From Dokdonella koreensis DS-123 (GTDB lineage Bacteria > Pseudomonadota > Gammaproteobacteria > Xanthomonadales > Rhodanobacteraceae), in NCBI RefSeq assembly GCF_001632775.1, contig NZ_CP015249.1:1840686-1904685 (forward strand): a stretch of DNA of 64,000 nucleotides. The letters are read 5' to 3'. The number at the start of each line of letters is the position of its first letter. The first letter of the stretch is position 1. The translations under genes and the position numbers were made by a program. Shown piece by piece: positions 61,215-64,000 of the stretch. The notes under the pieces are model-generated. The model worked only from the letters and a program-made list of their open reading frames with translations. It was not told where the DNA came from and made no database searches.

Positions 61215-63491
61215 ATGTTCAGCAAAGACCTCGAGCTCACCATCGGCCAGTGCTACAAGGAGGCCCGCGAGCAGCGTCACGAGTTCATGACGGTCGAGCA
61301 CCTCCTGCTCGCCCTGCTGGACAACCCGTCCGCCATCGCGGCGCTGCGCGCCTGCGGCGCGGACATGGCCAAGCTGGCACGCGACCTGCGCTCGATCATC
61401 ACCGAGACCGTACCGGTGCTGCCGGCCGGCGACGAGCGCGACACGCAGCCGACGCTCGGCTTCCAGCGGGTGCTGCAGCGGGCGGTCTACCACGCCCAAT
61501 CCTCGGGTCGCAAGGAAGTCACCGGCGCCAATGTCCTGGTCGCCATCTACGGCGAGAAGGACTCCCACGCCGTCTATTTCCTCGGCCAGCAGGACGTCAA
61601 CCGCCTCGACATCGTCAACTACATCGCGCACGGCATCGCCAAGATCGGCAACGAGTCCGGCCAGCAGCCGGGCAGCCCCGAACAGCCCGCCCGTGAAGGC
61701 GAGGGTGGGGAAGAGCCGCGCGGCAATCCGCTGAGCGAGTTCGCCAACAACCTCAACGAGCTGGCCGGCGAAGGGCGGATCGATCCGCTGATCGGGCGCA
61801 GCGAGGAGATCGAGCGCACGATCCAGGTCCTGTGCCGGCGCCGCAAGAACAACCCGCTCTATGTCGGCGAGGCCGGCGTCGGCAAGACCGCACTGGCCGA
61901 AGGGCTGGCCAAGCGCATCGTCGAGGGCGAGGTGCCCGAGGTGCTCAAGGACTGCACGATCTACGCCCTGGACCTGGGCGCGCTGGTCGCCGGCACCAAG
62001 TATCGCGGCGACTTCGAGAAGCGTCTCAAGGCGGTGATCGCCCAGCTCAAGAAGGAGCCCAAGGCGATCCTGTTCATCGACGAGATCCACACGATCATCG
62101 GCGCCGGCTCGGCCTCCGGAGGCACGATGGATGCGTCCAACCTGATCAAGCCGATGCTGGCGTCGGGCGAGATGCGCTGCATCGGCTCGACCACCTACCA
62201 GGAGTTCCGCAGCGTCTTCGAGAAGGACCGCGCGCTGGCGCGCCGCTTCCAGAAGATCGACGTCGTCGAGCCGACCGTGGCCGACAGCGTCGAGATCCTG
62301 AAGGGCCTGAAGTCGCGGTTCGAGGAACACCACAACGTCCAGTACACGGTCGAGGCGCTCAAGGCGGCGGTGGACCTGTCGGTCCGCCACATCGCCGACC
62401 GGCTGCTGCCCGACAAGGCGATCGACGTCATCGACGAGGCCGGCGCGCGCCAGCGGCTGCTGCCCGCCGGCGAGCGCAGCGGCACCGTGGACGTGCCGGA
62501 GATCGAGTTCATCGTCGCCCGGATGGCGCGGATCCCGCCCAAGCAGGTGTCCGCCTCCGATCGCGACGTGCTGCGCAATCTCGACCGCAACCTCAAGATG
62601 GTCGTCTTCGGCCAGGATGCGGCGATCGACGCGCTCGCCAGCGCGATCAAGATGGCGCGCTCGGGGCTGGGCAATCCCGACAAGCCGATCGGAAACTTCC
62701 TGCTGGCCGGGCCGACCGGTGTCGGCAAGACCGAGGTGACGCGCCAGCTGGCGATGCAGCTCGGTGTCGAGCTGATCCGTTTCGACATGTCCGAGTACAT
62801 GGAGGCGCACTCGGTGTCGCGGCTGATCGGCGCCCCCCCGGGCTATGTCGGCTTCGACCAGGGCGGCCTGCTGACCGAGCAGGTGGTCAAGCACCCGCAC
62901 TGCGTGCTGCTGCTCGACGAGATCGAGAAGGCGCACCCGGACGTCTACAACATCCTGTTGCAGATCATGGATCGTGGCACGCTGACCGACACCAACGGCC
63001 GCGAGGCGAACTTCAAGAACGTGATCTTGGTCATGACGACCAATGCGGGGGCGCAGACGGCGGCGCGCCGCACGATCGGCTTCGTCGAGCAGAACCATGC
63101 CACCGATGCGATGGAGGTGATCCGCAAGACCTTCACCCCGGAGTTCCGCAACCGGCTCGACGCGGTCGTGCAGTTCACCTCGCTCGACTTCGAGCACATC
63201 CTGCGCGTGGTCGACAAGTTCCTGATCGAGCTGGAGGCCCAGCTGCAGGACAAGCAGGTGTCGCTGTACGTCGATGCCGACGCGCGCCGCTGGCTGGCCG
63301 AGCACGGCTTCGACCCGCAGATGGGTGCGCGGCCGATGGCCCGCGTGATCCAGGAGCACGTCAAGCGCCCGCTGGCCGACGAACTCCTGTTCGGCAAGCT
63401 GGCAGAGGGCGGCAAGGTGCGCTTGTCGGTCGTCGACGGCAAGCTCTCGGTGGAGACCGAGGCGGCCGAGAAGCTGCCGGCGGTGGTCTGA
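61215..63491 (+). CDS. clpA: ATP-dependent Clp protease ATPase subunit ClpA
   Basis: ClpA (758 aa, same as E. coli) unfolds substrates for ClpP. The double-Clp N domain (residues 1-140) binds ClpS. AAA module 1 has Walker A GEAGVGKTAL and Walker B ILFIDEIHTIIG; module 2 has GPTGVGKTEV and VLLLDEIEKAHPDV. The ClpP-docking loop is IGF in RRTIGFVEQNHATDAMEV. I used the ATG at 61215, with GGAG nine bases upstream, rather than a TTG 21 nt earlier. The clpS-clpA pair is standard in Proteobacteria. Confidence 0.97.
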   Translation: MFSKDLELTIGQCYKEAREQRHEFMTVEHLLLALLDNPSAIAALRACGADMAKLARDLRSIITETVPVLPAGDERDTQPTLGFQRVLQRAVYHAQSSGRKEVTGANVLVAIYGEKDSHAVYFLGQQDVNRLDIVNYIAHGIAKIGNESGQQPGSPEQPAREGEGGEEPRGNPLSEFANNLNELAGEGRIDPLIGRSEEIERTIQVLCRRRKNNPLYVGEAGVGKTALAEGLAKRIVEGEVPEVLKDCTIYALDLGALVAGTKYRGDFEKRLKAVIAQLKKEPKAILFIDEIHTIIGAGSASGGTMDASNLIKPMLASGEMRCIGSTTYQEFRSVFEKDRALARRFQKIDVVEPTVADSVEILKGLKSRFEEHHNVQYTVEALKAAVDLSVRHIADRLLPDKAIDVIDEAGARQRLLPAGERSGTVDVPEIEFIVARMARIPPKQVSASDRDVLRNLDRNLKMVVFGQDAAIDALASAIKMARSGLGNPDKPIGNFLLAGPTGVGKTEVTRQLAMQLGVELIRFDMSEYMEAHSVSRLIGAPPGYVGFDQGGLLTEQVVKHPHCVLLLDEIEKAHPDVYNILLQIMDRGTLTDTNGREANFKNVILVMTTNAGAQTAARRTIGFVEQNHATDAMEVIRKTFTPEFRNRLDAVVQFTSLDFEHILRVVDKFLIELEAQLQDKQVSLYVDADARRWLAEHGFDPQMGARPMARVIQEHVKRPLADELLFGKLAEGGKVRLSVVDGKLSVETEAAEKLPAVV

Positions 63492-63506
63492 GGCAGCGGC
63501 GCGGAA

Positions 63507-63526
63507 CCGGCCGCGAAAGCGGCCGG
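63507..63526 (+). terminator. Hairpin after clpA, possible terminator
   Basis: CCGGCCGC pairs with GCGGCCGG around a GAAA tetraloop, 15 nt after the clpA stop. No T-run follows. Confidence 0.4.
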
Positions 63527-63610
63527 CCCGGGTCCCGGCGGGTGGTCGGGCGGCGATGTTCGCGGCGGCTCGTCCGCCGCGGTTCGTTTTCGGGGAAGAC
63601 CCTTTTTTTC

Positions 63611-63630
63611 GCGCCCGTCTCGACGGGCGC
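63611..63630 (+). promoter_or_regulatory. Hairpin next to the TerB-like ribosome site
   Basis: GCGCCCGT (63611-63618) pairs with ACGGGCGC (63623-63630) around CTCG. It ends 4 nt before the GAGGAG ribosome site and follows a T7 run (63603-63609). Confidence 0.4.
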
Positions 63631-63644
63631 TTCGAGGAGCACGC

Positions 63645-64000
63645 GTGAACGAGACCGAGCAGAAGTCGATCCTGACCCTCAGCCTGATGGCGGCGTTCGC
63701 CGACGGCGAGAAGAGCCCGCAGGAGCGCGAGCAGATCAAGCGCATCGCCGACACGCTGGCGCAGGAAGGCGCATCCGACCTGCCGGCGCTGTACCAGGAC
63801 GTGCTGCTCCGGCGTGTTTCGTTGCAGTCCGCCGCGGGTGCGCTCACCTCCGAAGGCGCCCGGCAGCTGGCGTTCGAGATGGCGGTCTGCGTGTGTGACG
63901 CCGACGGCGTGCAGTCGGACGGCGAGCGCCGGTTTCTCGAAGAATTGCGCTCGGCGCTGGGGCTCGGCGCGGGCCCGAGCCGCGACTACGTCGGGCGGGC
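63645..64000 (+). CDS. TerB-like protein, N-terminal part (3' end outside window)
   Basis: A GTG at 63645 preceded by GAGGAG opens a frame that runs off the window, giving about 118 residues (MNETEQKSILTLSLMAAFAD...). The helical pattern with paired acidic loops (MAAFADGEKSPQEREQIKRI near the start; VCDADGVQSDGERRFLEEL later) is that of the tellurite-resistance TerB family. Some proteins with this start continue into a second domain, which cannot be seen here. Function is not established; a role in tellurite resistance should not be assumed. It follows clpA by 153 nt. Confidence 0.75.
   Translation, partial: MNETEQKSILTLSLMAAFADGEKSPQEREQIKRIADTLAQEGASDLPALYQDVLLRRVSLQSAAGALTSEGARQLAFEMAVCVCDADGVQSDGERRFLEELRSALGLGAGPSRDYVGR

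Noticed and set aside
63595-63630. Terminator for clpA at the T-run plus hairpin
   Set aside because: The T-run comes before the hairpin on the plus strand, so the order is wrong for intrinsic termination in either direction.

Overview
The window is GC-rich, gene-dense chromosomal DNA from a gammaproteobacterium. Gene order and protein sequence point to the order Lysobacterales (Xanthomonadales). The strongest evidence is a DSF quorum-sensing (rpf) cluster with its Xanthomonas-type neighbours: greA-rpfE-recJ, prfB-lysS, rpfG-rpfC facing rpfF and rpfB, then acnA and acnB. GTG starts and 1-8 nt gene overlaps are common. I see no rRNA or tRNA genes, CRISPR arrays, insertion sequences or prophage.

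Layout. Positions 1-4.1 kb hold the end of a 5'-nucleotidase gene, rlmI, and lgt-thyA-folA closed by a strong terminator. A thiol dioxygenase gene follows, converging on apaH. From 4.8 to 10.3 kb runs surA-pdxA-rsmA-apaG-apaH (minus strand), interrupted by an opposing DMT-family transporter; lptD is not upstream of surA. From 10.4 to 13.2 kb is asnS with three overlapping downstream genes: a small membrane protein, an acidic protein and an SDR with an altered active site. From 13.4 to 19.3 kb are an IscA-family gene, rpsF-rpsR-rplI with a likely S6:S18 leader, dnaB behind DnaA-box-like repeats, alr and radA. From 19.4 to 25.9 kb are a CcsA-like membrane protein, ffh, rpsP-rimM-trmD-rplS and htpG. 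From 26 to 29.1 kb is an accessory patch: anti-sigma/sigma pair, an unknown exported protein and a 2OG-Fe(II) oxygenase. From 29.3 to 37.2 kb are carA, a small exported protein, carB, greA, rpfE and recJ.

From 37.3 to 49.2 kb lies the signalling core. A TPR-GGDEF diguanylate cyclase precedes prfB (with its programmed +1 frameshift) and lysS. Then come RpfG (REC/HD-GYP phosphodiesterase) and RpfC (hybrid kinase), convergent with RpfF (DSF synthase). A FabZ-like hotdog dehydratase gene sits between rpfF and the RpfB acyl-CoA ligase gene. The known logic is that RpfF makes cis-2-unsaturated fatty acid signals, RpfC senses them, RpfG degrades c-di-GMP and RpfB turns the signal over. The neighbouring cyclase would supply the opposing activity, and the dehydratase could touch the same acyl pool; both links are inferences. 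I find no rpfD or rpfH.

From 49.4 to 64 kb are a lipoprotein, acnA (minus), a VapBC toxin-antitoxin pair wedged before acnB (plus), a TPR/GT41-like glycosyltransferase, nudJ-mnmA-hflD (minus), clpS-clpA and the start of a TerB-like gene.
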